A DNA stretch of 64,000 nt, from assembly GCA_963693315.1 (NCBI GenBank), contig OY856187.1:381971460-382035459 (forward strand). Direction: 5' to 3'. Under the pieces are notes generated by a model that had not been told where the DNA came from, did not search any database, and worked only from the letters and a program-made list of their open reading frames with translations. The translations under genes and the position numbers were made by a program. The stretch is from Diogma glabrata (lineage: Eukaryota > Arthropoda > Insecta > Diptera > Cylindrotomidae). How positions within the stretch are numbered: the stretch's first letter is position 1; the number at the start of each line of letters is the position of its first letter. Positions 50,155 to 61,770 of this stretch are shown here, piece by piece.

Positions 50155-51862
50155 GTTTTTGAAATTTTTAAATTTTTGTTTGATGAGTAGCTTAAGTTCG
50201 TTAGGAAGTTTGTTGTATTCGGAGATGGAGATAAATTTAATTGAATCAGGATGGAGTTTCTCCACGTGCAAATTGGACGCTATTCTGGTAAAGTATGAAT
50301 GAATAGATGAGTTTTGAGAAAACGTTGTGTTCGTGTGAACATTTTGTTTAAGATATGTGTGATGTTGAGCAGATTTTGTTTGTAGACTTGCTTGATTGTC
50401 ATAAAGTTGTAATTTTTGTGAATAAACTCTGTGCTTGTTCTCGTATGAAGACCGTATAAATTTTTTATTGCTTTGTTTTGTACAATTTAAAGATCGTCCA
50501 TAATTGTTTTATTTATGGAGCCCCAAACAGCGATACCATAAATTAGGTGACTATGAAAGAAAGAATAGTATATTATTCGTCTAATGTTGTTACTCAAATA
50601 TTTTGAGATTCTTCTAAAGATGCCTGTATACGATGATAACTTTCTCCCAACGTTCAGAGCATGTTGATTGAAGCTCAGATTTTTGTCGAGAGTAATACCC
50701 AGATAAGTAAACGAATCAACTTCTTCAACTTTTACACCTTCAAAAAATATATCTAAATCCGAATAGCTGCTGTTGAAAAATAATAAATATTTTGTTTTTT
50801 TAATGTTCAGGCTAAGTTTATTGTTTAACAGCCAATTTGAAATAAGAGATAGATCCAAATTAATTTTTGCTTGAATTGAAACTTCATCAGATTCGACGTA
50901 CATCAATGCAACATCATCAGCGAATAAAAAAGGTTGTCCTCCTAAACTCAATTGAACAAAGTCATTTATAAACAATTAGAATAGCAGTGGTTCGAGAATG
51001 CTTCCTTGCGGAACTCAACATTTTATGTTTAGTGTGCCAGATTTAACGTTATCCATGCAAACATATTGGCGTCGATTTAAAAGATATGATTTAATCCATC
51101 CAAGAGCAGCACCGTCAACTCCTAATTGAATTAATTTTGATACAAGCGTGTCGATATCCACAGAATCGAAGGCTTTTTGAAGATCCAAGAAAATAGTAGC
51201 CATCTTTTCTCTTTGAATTTCATTACTTGAACTAGTGTACATAAATCATACAAGGTAGTTGTTGTATTAGAAGCTTCACGAAACCCATATTGCTCTCTAC
51301 AAAGGATGTTGTTGTTCCTGATAAATTCAAAAAAAAGTACCTTGCAGATACTTTCGAAAATTTTGGAAATAATGGAGGTTATAGCGATAGGTCGGTAATT
51401 ATTTACATCTGATTTACTTCCCTTTTCATATACTGGTACAATCTTAGAACATTTCAGAAGATCGGAAAAGACTCCTTCTTCGAAAGATTTATTGATGAGA
51501 TGAACGAAGTTATCTGCTAGACTTTCAGCGCACACCTTAAAGAAACTTGTATCAAATCCATCAGGGCCTTTTGATATTATATTTTTCAGGTTTTTTATTG
51601 TGTTCAAGACTTCAAATCTGTTTGTCGGCCGAAGCACAAAAGGATTGTCTGAATTTACTATCGGCTTTTGAATTGAGTTTGATGCAATAAGGGGAGTGGT
51701 AATATTTATGTTTGCTTGTCCTGCTATAGCAAAATGACGATTTAATTCTTCAGCAACCAACTTTTTATCACTCACCACGTCATTATTAATTTTCAGATTG
51801 ATATCTGGTTTCGGTTTCAGGACACCATCGGCGAGTGCACAGTTGATCGGCGAGCGCACAAA
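50155..51862 (-). pseudogene. CR1/Jockey-like reverse transcriptase, main piece of a fragmented element
   Basis: Minus strand, three overlapping frames. 51859-51131 carries the pre-RT region and SKGPDGFDTSFFKVCAESLA, KGSKSDVNNYRPIAITSIIS and EQYGFREASNTTTTL. 51242-51015 carries ATIFLDLQKAFDSVDIDTL. A VPQGSILEPLLF-type segment follows near 51005. 50975-50487 carries the catalytic FLFADDVALMY, SNWLLNNKLSLNIKKTKYLL and DSFTYLGITLDKNLSFNQHA. The C-terminal tail continues to about 50155, where satellite DNA begins. The order of RT motifs is complete, but frameshifts and stops make it non-functional. Its endonuclease and ORF1 lie further right on the same strand. Confidence 0.87.
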
Positions 51863-52992
51863 AAAAATCCATTTGCAGCTTATTTTGATAGAAGACTCAT
51901 TTTCTTTTCTTATTTAGATTTGTTATTTTTATTTTATCTTATTTTATTTTTTTTATTTTGTTTATTTATTTTTATTTTATTTTAATTTTATTTTTATTTT
52001 TTTGATAGAAGACTCCTGGTAGAAGACTCATTTTCTTTTTTTATTCAGATTTTGATGATTGTTGTTTTAGTGAAATAGAAAATTATTTACAGAATAAAAA
52101 TTTAGGTTTATGGTTGTTTGTTGTAGTGTCTATGCAAATGATTGATCTAAGATTTTTGTTTTAATCATTTGTGTATATATTTATAAGGTAATTCGTTGAC
52201 CGTGTTTTTTTTAAATAATTTTAATTAATGACTTTTATAGAATGTAATATGTTTTTATTTCCACATTACGAAGTTTAATTTATTTAACTTTATTTATTTT
52301 AAACCAAAGAAAGTTTTTTCTTTAAAATATTATGAATTATTAACATAAATATGCTAAAAAATTGAAAAAAATCGACAAGTTCGAGATTCGAAATTTTTTT
52401 CGGTTTTTCTCACTTTTAAGCTGCTAAATAACAATAAATCATTAAAATCGATATCCCATTTGAGAGTAGACATCTGGACAAAAAAAATAAGCACTAGTAC
52501 AACATCAAAATCCAAAAAAGCATCAATAAAGTTGTTCGCCGAAGATAGGGGTGTTTTTTTCGGAAAAATGGTAAAATCTCTAAAAATATTTATTTTCCAT
52601 GATTGAAAAAATTCATGCTTATTATGTGTAAATAATTACGTACTTTCACAAAGTTTCATTTAAATTAAATAATTTTCACGCGAAAAAAAAAATAAAAAAC
52701 AGAAAAATCGGTTTTTCATCATTTTCTCGCAAACTTTGAGGTTATGTCGAAAAATTTATGCAATAAAAGTTTTAGATTTTTTTATTATATACAACTTTTG
52801 TATGAAACACTTTTCTCTAAGAGGCCTCGTTTCGTTACAAATAACGAAAAATAGTTTTCACCCCTTACACAGCACCCCATTTCACTACTTCCCTTCATCT
52901 CAAGTTCGAAAGTTTTTTTTTTCATTGTTTATGACCTCAACTGTATATTCCAGCCGGCCTTTACCTGCTACTAATTTTTTCATCTCAAAAAG
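51863..52992. mobile_element. insertion between RT and endonuclease pieces, starting with repeat G
   Basis: 51863-52290 is repeat G copy 2 (matches 42842-43072 plus 44288-44485). 52290-52992 is AT-rich with TTTTTCGGTTTTTC words and no gene. It separates the RT piece from the endonuclease C-terminus. Confidence 0.65.
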
Positions 52993-53334
52993 GTAACGGG
53001 TTATGATCAGAGAAAAAGAAATCTAAATGATTTATGGTTGCATCCAATTTTCCATCATTGTTAATAATGTGATCCAGTGTCGTCTTCTTTGCAGGTCTTG
53101 TTATTGTATCGTCATCATAAATAAAATACGAGCTATCATTCAGTGTTTTTGATACATTTTTACCCAGTTTTTAGACTTATCTCTCGTATTTATTTTAAAA
53201 TTACCAACAATTTATTCTTTTTATTCGAATACTTTTCTAGAATAGGTTGAAAAAGGCTCATGAATGAATTATAATGATCAAGTGTTTGCGTGTCTGGATT
53301 ATAGAATAAATGGACATACATATATTTATTATTA
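52993..53334 (-). pseudogene. endonuclease C-terminal piece of the CR1/Jockey-like element
   Basis: Minus strand: VHLFYNPDTQTLDHYNSFMS near 53320, FQPILEKYSNKKNKLLVI, and in another frame SYFIYDDDTITRPAKKTTLD, HIINNDGKLDATINHLDFFF and the catalytic SDHNPLPF near 53000. This is the end of an apurinic-like endonuclease domain. It lies between the endonuclease N-terminus (55291-55600) and the RT (50155-51862) in the correct order and strand. Confidence 0.75.
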
Positions 53335-54560
53335 CTTCGGTCTGAAAGACCTAAGTATTACATTCATGAGCCAAAAGTGAAATTCTTACCCCCACTTTTT
53401 TTGGCATTTCTCGACATTTTAGGACCTACTGATTCTAAAAAAGCAAAAAAAAAATATTTGTCTGTCTGTCGGCCGTTCGGCCGTCCGTCCGTCATTACCT
53501 ACGCTGCAGGGAAAACGGCTGCAGGATTTCAAAAATTTTTTTTCTAAAAATAGGCATTCACAAGTTACAGGTCCAAAAGGACGCTGTGTTCTATAACTGT
53601 ACCGGAAGTGTGTCAAAAAAATCATTATGTGTGTCAAAAATAGCAAATTTTCATATATTTGGCTTAAAAAACGTTCGTTTTAAGTGATTACGAGTAGGAA
53701 GTAGGGTTTCTCAAACGGAATCCCGGGATCCTGGGGTAAATTTTCATTCCGTTTTCCCGGGATTTCATCCCGGGATCCCGGGTATCCCGCTAATTTTTAT
53801 TAACATTTTTTTGTACTTTTTTCCAAGATATTAAAAGTTTTTTCACTCGAAAATCGAGTAGTTTTAAATTCTTTTCTCTCTGTAGTAATTAATTTCGTTC
53901 AAAATTAGGAAAATGTTTTTTTGACACATATGGTATCATGGTTTTTTTGTATGGTTTTTTTGACACATATAAGCACAACAAATTAAAACCAATAAAACTT
54001 AAAATAGGTAGATTTTTCTGAGAAATCTACCTAAAACTTGCGCTTCATTTCTCTTAATTTATATTTAATAGTTCTCTTGGACGGATGGTGTTCAATGGAT
54101 GATTCAATGGACGTTTCGGCACGAAAATTCGGAAAAAATTGAATGATGGCGCCATTGACAACCTAGTTTTTTGAAAAATTGTTAAAAAATTAGTAATATG
54201 CATTTATTTTTGTTTTGTTTTTATGTATTCTTTTATATCTAATTTTTGAAGTTTTTCTAATTAAAAATAATGGAAATTTAAAAATCAATAGCGCATTTCT
54301 TGTGCTGTTTTAATTTTACACATTTTTATACCACCCAATTAGAAAAATCTGGCTTTTTAGCGTTTCCCGGGATTTCCGGGATCCCGGGAATTTAATATTT
54401 TTTGTCCCGGCTTCCGGGATTTGAATTTCTACGGGAAATGAGAAGCCCTAGTAGGAACATTAAATTTGGAGAAATATTGATGGTCGGGATTGGTATGTGA
54501 GATCAAAAACTAGATTATTGCATTATAAGTTTGTCAAAAAAATGTTGTCAAGTGTGTCAA
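53335..54560 (-). repeat. dispersed repeat F, copy interrupted by a hAT MITE
   Basis: Reverse orientation of 16497-16838. Starts at CTTCGGTCTGAAAGACC, has GGTCCTAAAA-, CCGTCCGTCCGTC- and GTGTGTCAAAAA-type segments, is split by 53701-54449, and resumes at 54458. A tandem-like duplication follows: GCATTATAAGTTTGTCAAAA and GTCAAGTGTGTCAAAA occur near 54520 and again near 54658. Confidence 0.75.
53701..54449. mobile_element. non-autonomous hAT MITE (749 bp) with 8-bp target duplication
   Basis: Inverted ends TAGGGTTTCTCA (left) and TGAGAAGCCCTA (right), each followed inward by CCCGGGATCC-rich sequence. AGTAGGAA lies on both sides (53693-53700 and 54450-54457). The copy of the surrounding repeat at 16.5 kb lacks this element. 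It contains the H-type hairpin TAGGTAGATTT/AAATCTACCTA (54005-54033). No coding region. Loose CCCGGGATCCCGGGATT words at 21564-21610 may be the end of a relative. Confidence 0.85.
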
Positions 54561-54824
54561 AAGATTTTTATTTATTATTTTACCCAATTTTTTGGAAAAA
54601 AATAAAATTAATTATTTGTTTGAAATGAAATTTTATTATTATTATTGAGAATTATGGCATTATAAGTTTGTCAAAAAATAATGTCAAGTGTGTCAAAAAA
54701 TGATTTCATTTATTTTTTTAGCCAATTTTTTGGAAAAAAATGTAGCTGTTTTTATGAAGTAAATGTAATCTAAAATGAAATTGGACATGGAAATTTTTGA
54801 ATTTGTTATAGTTTTTGAAATATT

Positions 54825-55290
54825 TTTAGAATTTTGAAAAAGCTTGTATTTTTGATTTTGTAATAATTTTTGGAATATTTTCAGAATTTTGAGAAATTTT
54901 TAATTTTTGATTGTATTATAATTTTTGGAATTTTTAAAAAAGTTTCAATTTTTGATTTTTTAATAATTTTTGCAATACTTTTAGAATTTTGGAAAACGTT
55001 TAAATTTTTAAGAATTTTTGAAATATTTTTGGAATTTAGAAAAAGTTTAAATATTTGATTTTATTCTAATTTTTGGAATATTTTTGGAATTTTAGAAAAA
55101 GGTTGATTTTATTTAATTTAACAATATTTTTGGAATTTTGATTATAATTTTCCAGCAACGTATTGATGTTTCGTGTTAGTTTTGTAATAAATTTTTAAAC
55201 AAAGATAAAAAATACTTGTACTTTAACAAAGAGCTATGTCTGATATACATCGCTGCCCAAAACTAAAAACCATGTCCTCATAAAAGTTTT
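54825..55290 (+). repeat. dispersed repeat M with ~55-bp minisatellite, copy 2
   Basis: Six or so diverged units of about 55 bp (each with GAATTTTG.AAA and TTTTTGGAATATTTTT), followed by the unique right part shared with 23780-23940. The 62-codon frame at 54870-55058 is a translation of the minisatellite only. Confidence 0.75.
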
Positions 55291-55600
55291 TTAAAACACA
55301 CACCACCACCATCTCCAGTTGGACGACTACATGCATGCACATTAAAACCGCTAACATTTAAACAGCTGATATCATCATATAACCAGGTTTCAGTGATTGC
55401 CATAATGTCAATTTCTGTTTTGATATTTTTCAAAACAAAATTGAGCTTTTCAATCTTATTTCTAATTGATTGTGCGTTCAAATAAAGATTTTTGAGTGAA
55501 TTATGTGAGAATGTCAGGTTGTTAAATTTAGTTTTTCGATTAATCTGAATGTTTGGAATAAAGAAATTGGTAAAATTTAAATTACTTAATGAGTTCATTT
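55291..55600 (-). pseudogene. endonuclease N-terminal piece of the CR1/Jockey-like element
   Basis: Minus strand from ATG 55598: NNLTFSHNSLKNLYLNAQSI (first endonuclease motif LNAQSI), EIDIMAITETWL (catalytic-Glu motif TETWL) and GDGGGVCF, then cut off by repeat M at 55291. This is the start of ORF2; ORF1 lies directly upstream. Confidence 0.85.
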
Positions 55601-56231
55601 AGCTGTGTTATGTATTTTTATGGCTGGACAGCCATCTGCCCGTCGAATCAAAATATTACATCTGCGCTTATCCAAACATATTTGATTTTATTGGAGTTTT
55701 CATTTCTTTTTTCTCGTGATTTTGAAAGTAAAAATTATGAAGTTTTTGTAAGTTGGTGGTTGACATACAATGGACGAACAACGATATCATCATTTTTAAG
55801 GACATTGGTTCTTAAATGATCAATTTTATGACATTTTCTAATAAAATCCTCTTTAACTCTTAAACCATTTACCACGACGATTATTGGGTCCGGAGAACCA
55901 TTTACAGATTGTTTTTTATTCTTTTTCCTAAAAAATGATGTTATGTGATTTTTTTGAAGATTTCCATCGACATGTTTATTTATTTTGAGGATCAACTCCG
56001 TCAAATTTTCACCTTGAGTCGAGTCAATTCCACTAATTTCTATATTATTAATAATTTTATCTTGCTCGATTGAATTTAATCTAAAGTTTGTCCCTTCTAA
56101 CTTTTGTTTTAAGAATACATTTTCCTCAACAACTGTAGCAATTTTTTGTTCCAGATCGATTATTCTTTCTCTGTATTCTATTGAAACTTCATCAAGTTTT
56201 TTTGTCTTGGTCTGAATTTTGGTCTGAATTT
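55601..56231 (-). pseudogene. ORF1 of the CR1/Jockey-like element (coiled coil, L1/CR1 type)
   Basis: Minus strand: heptad-like coiled coil (DLEQKIATVVEENVFLKQKL), then NNIEISGIDSTQGENLTELI and VKEDFIRKCHKI. After a stop at 55735 another frame gives ICLDKRRCNILIRRADGC and PAIKIHN, the usual ORF1 C-terminus of this type. Such proteins bind element RNA. The 5' end is lost where repeat S begins (about 56232); the first ~16 residues of the open frame are repeat S sequence. Confidence 0.75.
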
Positions 56232-57910
56232 TGCACTTTTTTGACAATAACTCAAAAACTGTGCACCGCACCCCAAGTAGGGTATCATATGAAAGGACTT
56301 CATTTCAGTATTCCTTAAAAATTTATTTTGGAATTTTACACCTCACTTTTTTTTGTATAATTTTCGTTTTGTAAGAAAACACGAAGACGTTTTCTTCGTG
56401 TTTTCTTACCTCGATTAGCTCCGAATCTAACTAATCGAAAATCTTCACATGTATTTGGAATGATAGAAAAATTAGTAAGTTTTTGATAAAAAAAATATAT
56501 AAAGGTGTCATATACTCATAATTATATTTATTAAGGGGGTGGAAATGAGAAGGGGTAAAAACACTATTTAAAATGTGGTTAAGTGGGAATGTCTCACCTA
56601 ATTTAAAAACCATTACAATTGTTTTTAGAATTTTGCGGTTCACAGTTTTTGAGTTATTGTCAAAAAAGTGCAAAATTCAGACCGTCCCCCCATACGTTAC
56701 GACACTGATTGACAGAAAAATTTGTAAAAATTCACAGAGTTAGAAAGTTTGGTGTGAAAATTATAGCGAAGTCTCAAATAATTATATTTCTATGTGGTTA
56801 GGGGACGGGGGTAGAGAGGGTAAAAAAAACCTTTTCTGCCAACGAGTGGGGTTGTGTGTCTTTTGAAAAAGCACCTAATTTAGAAACCATTATAATTTTT
56901 TTAGAATTGTGCACAGTTTTTGAATTATGGATAAAAAAGTGCAAAATTCAGACCCCCCCCCCCCCCCTCCCTAAGTTTCGACACTGATTAACAGAAAAAT
57001 TTGTAAAGGTTCACAGAGCTGGGAAATTTGGCAAATTTTGTATGAAAACTATAACAAAGTCACAAATAATTATATTTCTGTGTGTTTAGGGAGCGGGAGT
57101 GGAGAGGATAAAAAAAACCTTTTTAACCCTAGCATGTGAGTTGTCATTTCAAAGAGCTTCTAATTTGGAAATCATTGCAATTTTTTTTAGAATCTTGCGG
57201 TGCACAGTTTTTGAGTTATTGTCAAAAAAATGCAACTTTCAGATCGTTTCGTCCCCCTTCCCCTACGTTTCGACGATGACTGACAGAAAAATTTGAAAAA
57301 ATTCACAGAGACAGGAAGATTGGTAAATTTTGAATGAAAATAATAGCGAAGTCTCAAATAATTATATTTCTGTGAGTTTAGGGGATGGGTGTGGGGAGAG
57401 TAAAAACCATTTTTGACCCAAATGAGTGGGGTGTCATATGAAGAAAAATTGCACCTAATTTAAGAAACATTACAATTTTTTTTAGAATTTTGCAATGCAC
57501 AGTGTTTGTGTTATTGTAAAAAAAATATTTTTAGTATGTAGCATCTCCACCCCCTAGATTTCGATACTGACTGATTGACCGCTTGACCGAAAAAATAATC
57601 AAATTTAAACCATTTACAAGCTGGTGTAATTGAATATTTCTTGAGTTAGCTTAAACATCTATGGATCAGATTTAACCTAAAGTAACATTTTTTGAGTCAT
57701 TTTTGATCAATGTTGATTTGAGTGTAATTTTCTATTGACATTTACGATTTAACATTTACTTTGTTATGCGTCTATGGTCTGGAAATATAAAAACATTACA
57801 ACACAACTTTTTGTCAATAATTTTTGATATTGTGTTCTTTCACATTCACGGAACCCATGGCGAGCAAATTTTATTCGCACTTGTCTGACTTTTTAATTTT
57901 AATTAATTTT
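56232..57910 (+). repeat. dispersed repeat S, expanded copy with ~4 tandem subrepeats
   Basis: CAGTTTTTGAGTTATTGTCA-type boxes recur at 56643, 56914, 57205 and 57500 (spacing 271-295 bp), each followed by GTGCAAAATTCAGACC-like and GACTGACAGAAAAATTTG-like words. A first box at 56235 is inverted. The right part (57640-57910) matches 31270-31560 inverted. A poly-C run lies at about 56951-56966. Non-coding. Confidence 0.8.
56371..56409. repeat. perfect 16-bp hairpin
   Basis: GTAAGAAAACACGAAG (56371-56386) and its exact inverse (56394-56409) around a 7-nt loop ACGTTTT, between the inverted and direct S boxes. Confidence 0.95.
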
Positions 57911-58054
57911 ATATTTACTTCACCACAATTTTAAATTGTGTGAAGTAATGCAATCTATCGTGAAAAAAAAAAATCTTACATACCCCAAATTTTATTTTAT
58001 CTTTTGTTTTGGACCATCCTCTATCTAAATAGCCAATAAAAATTTTGGTGTACG

Positions 58055-58095
58055 TCTGTGTGTGGGTGGGTGGGTGGGTGGGTGGTTGGGTGAGT
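58055..58095. repeat. (GGTG)n short repeat
   Basis: GTGGGTGGGTGGGTGG-type run just before the satellite array starts at about 58090. Confidence 0.85.
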
Positions 58096-61000
58096 TTTCT
58101 GCATAGGATCTTGATGAAACTTTGGCAAATGATACAGGTTCACTTGAAAATGGAAGATCTGGATTCATTTCATATTTGGACAAAATGGCGGGGGGTCTCC
58201 CGAACACCTCTAAGTTTAAATCTTGAATAACTTCTGATCCCGGGATATGATCTTATTGAAACTTAGTATATAAGGTTTTAGTACTGTTTCCAATATTTCT
58301 GCATACCAACTTCCGGTTTGTCACTTCCGGTTAAAAAGTTTTTTTTTCAAGTGTTTATCCCTACTGTAGCCTACAATTACCGATCGATTTTCATGAAACG
58401 TTGCGAAAAGCTTTTAAATAATATGATAAAGATTTTATCAGCTTTTGGAGCACATTGGATAAAGGGTTGGGGGGTCCACCATACAACAGGTGGTTTTTTC
58501 CACAAAGTTTTTAAGTTTGTTGGGAGCATAAAACATTCATTCGTGAATGAATTTTGATGACACTTTGGAAAAAGACGCAAACATGTATGACAAAGAACTG
58601 ATTAGTTTTTGAGCGATAGTGAACAAAGTGGTGGGGGGGTCCCTGGAGCACCTGTTTTTTTGAAAGCTCTATAACTTCTGTACCTGATAAGCGAATTGGA
58701 TGAAACTTGGTACATGAGCATGTAGTACGGTTAACAATAGTTTTGCATCCCAACTTCCGGTTTTTCACTTCCGGTAAAAAAAATTTTTTTGTACTTTTTT
58801 GAAGTTTTTTCAGTGTCTTTATGCACACTACAGCCCACAATAATGAAGTGATTATGATGAAACTTATGGAATAGGGTTCCAATTAGTGTGAAAAGATAAT
58901 TATCATGTTTTGGGACACATTGATCAAAGTGTTGGGGGGTCTACCATACAAATGCTGACTTTTCACACTTTGTTTTTAAAGTTTGTTGGGAGCATACAGA
59001 CTTCGTTCATTAATTTATTTTAATGAAACTTTAGAAAAAGATGGAGACTTAAGTAAAAAAGAACTGATTAGTTTTTGGATAATATTGGAATAAGTGGTGG
59101 GGGTCCTCCCGAACACCTGTTTAATGTGTCACACTTTTTTCAATGTTTGTTGGGAGCACACAGCATTCGTTCGTTATTGAATTATGATGACACTTTGGAA
59201 AAAGATGCAAACATGTATGGCAAAAAACTGATTAGTTTTTGAGCGATAGTGAACAAAGTGGTGGGGGGTCCCTGGAGCACCTGTTTTTTTGAAAGCTCTA
59301 TAACTTCTGTACCTGATAAGCGAATTGGATGAAACTTGGTACATGAGTATATAGTACGGTCTACAATAGTTCTGCATCCCAACTTCCGGTTTTTCACTTC
59401 CGGTAAAAAAATTTTTTTTGTACTTTTTTGAAGTTTTTTCAGTGTCTTTATGCACACTACAGCCTACAATAATGAAGTGATTATGATGAAACTTATGGAA
59501 TAGGGTTCCAATTAGTGTGAAAAGATAATTATCATGTTTTGGGACACATTGATCAAAGTGTTGGGGGGTCTACCATACAAATGCTGACTTTTCACACTTT
59601 GTTTTTAAAGTTTGTTGGGAGCATACAGACTTCGTTCATTAATTTATTTTAATGAAACTTTAGAAAAAGATGGAGACTTAAGTAACAAAGAACTGATTAG
59701 TTTTTGGATAGTATTGGAATAAGTGGTGGGGGTCCTCCCGAACACCTGTTTAATGTGTCACACTTTTTCCAATGTTTGTTGGGAGCACACAGCATTCGTT
59801 CGTTATCGAATTATGATGACACTTTGGAAAAAGATGCAAACATGTATGGCAAAGAACTGATTAGTTTTTGAGCGATAGTGAACAAAGTGGTGGGGGGTCC
59901 CTGGAGCACCTGTTTTTTTGAAAGCTCTATAACTTCTGTACCTGATAAGCGAATTGGATGAAACTTGGTACATGAGTATATAGTACGGTCTACAATAGTT
60001 CTGCATCCCAACTTCCGGTTTTTCACTTCCGGTAAAAAAAATTTTTTTGTACTTTTTTGAAGTTTTTTCAGTGTCTTTATGCACACTACAGCCTACAATA
60101 ATGAAGTGATTATGATGAAACTTATGGAATAGGGTTCCAATAAGTGTGAAAAGATAATTATCATCTCTTAGGACACATTGATCAAAGATCAAAGTGGTGG
60201 GGGGTCTACCATACAAATGCTGAGCTTTGTTTTTTAAGTTTGTTGGGAGCATACAGACTTCGTTCATTAATTTATTTTAATGACACTTTGGAAAAAGATG
60301 GAGACTTAAGTAACAAAGAACTGATTAGTTTTTGGATAACATTGGAATAAGTGGTGGGGGTCCTCCCGAACACCTGTTTAATGTGTCACACTTTTTTCAA
60401 TATTTGTTGGGAGCACACAGCATTCGTTCGTTATCGAATTTTGATGACACTTTGGAAAAAGATGCAAACATGTATGGCAAAGAACTGATTAGTTTTTGAG
60501 CGATAGTGAACAAAGTGGTGGGGGGTCCCTGGAGCACCTGTTTTTTTGAAAGATCTATAGCTTCTGTACCTGATAAACGAATTGGATGAAACTTTGTACA
60601 TAAGCATTTAGTATGATTTACAAAAATTCTGCATCCCAACTTCCGGTTTTTTACTTCCGGTAAAAAAATTTGTTTTTAATTGTTGGCAGTTTTTTCAGTA
60701 TCTTTATGCACACTACAGCCTACAATACTGAAGTGATTATGATAAAACTTATGGAAAGGTTTCAATTAGTGTAAGAAGATAATTATCATCTCTTAGGACA
60801 CATTGATCAAAGTGGCGGGGGATCTACCATACAACTGCTGACTTATCACACTTTGTTTTTAAAGTTTGTTAGGAGCATACAGATTTCATTCATTAATCAA
60901 TTTTAATGGCACTTTGAAAAAAGATAAAGACTTTATTGACAAAGAATTGACTAGTTTTTGGACAATATTGGGATAAGTGGTGGGGTCCTCCCGAACACCT

Positions 61001-61330
61001 GTTTATTGTTTCAATGTTTGTTGGAAGCATACAACATTCGTTCGTTAAGTAATTTTGATTACACTTTGCAAAAAGATGCAAATATGTATGGCAAGGAACT
61101 GATTAGTTTTTTTAGCGATAGTGAACAAAGTGGTAGGGGGTCCTCCAAGCACCTATTATTTTGGAAGCTCAATAACTTCTGTACCTGATAATCGAGTTAG
61201 ATGAAATTTGGTACATACATATTTAGTACGGTTTACAACAGTTCTGCATCCTTACTTCTGCTTTTTCACTTCCGATAAAAATTTTTTTACTTTTTCTCGT
61301 ACAACAGAATTTATGTTTGTTGGGATACTA
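58090..61330 (+). repeat. complex satellite array, ~630-bp higher-order unit
   Basis: The box CACTTTGGAAAAAGATGCAA begins at 58561, 59191, 59820, 60448 and 61062, so units are 630, 629, 628 and 614 bp. Each unit holds three related subunits of about 210 bp, each with a GATGA-ACTTTGG-type start, a GATTAGTTTTTGAGCGATAG / TTTTGGGACACATTG-type middle and a GTGGTGGGGGGTCC-type end, often followed by TTTGTTGGGAGCA. ACTTCCGGTTTTTCACTTCC occurs once per unit. The middle units are nearly identical; the edges diverge. Open frames in it are by-products. Confidence 0.9.
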
Positions 61331-61770
61331 CTGCCTGCTTTAATATTTTTATTATTAGAACTACGAAGTCCATAATATTTGTTAGCTTTTAATTAAAGTA
61401 TTTTATGGATATTAGCTCATTATATATCCAGAACACTATGTTTCCAGAGCTGTGGTGAAGTCAGCCTATGCATCAGCGTCGCAATATTTTTTCTACAATA
61501 ATGACTTGATTATCAATTGCTGTGAGAAGATAATGATCAGCTTTTGGGGCAAATCGACCAAAGTAGCAAGAGATCATAACCATACAGTTGCTAACATTTG
61601 TCACTTTGTTTTTAAAGTTTGTTGGGAGCATACAGACTTCGTTCATAAAACAAATTCGATGGCACTTTTACGAAAAATGGAGATTTATGTAACAAAGGAA
61701 TGTTAGTTTTTGAACGTTATTGGAATAATTAGCGGGTACTTTCAGAGTGCTTTTTTAGTTTCAAATTTCA
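61331..61770 (+). repeat. decayed edge of the satellite array
   Basis: Recognisable TTTGTTGGGAGCATACAGAC (near 61616) and CTTTTGGGGCAAATCGACCA segments with much divergence from the array units. Confidence 0.6.

Noticed and set aside
54870..55058. 62-codon Phe/Ile-rich frame resembling a membrane peptide
   Set aside because: Translation of the 55-bp minisatellite; hydrophobicity is due to T-rich DNA.
56235..56271. Start of the open frame at 56271 as the true ORF1 start
   Set aside because: The first ~16 residues come from repeat S; the same residues are encoded by unrelated S copies, for example near 57200.
59174..60639. Several 80-150-codon open frames in the 58-61 kb region
   Set aside because: The same frames recur with the 630-bp satellite unit and resemble no protein; they are by-products of the repeat.
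58090..61330. CRISPR-like regular repeats
   Set aside because: Units are ~630 bp with no short repeat/spacer structure, and the genome is eukaryotic.
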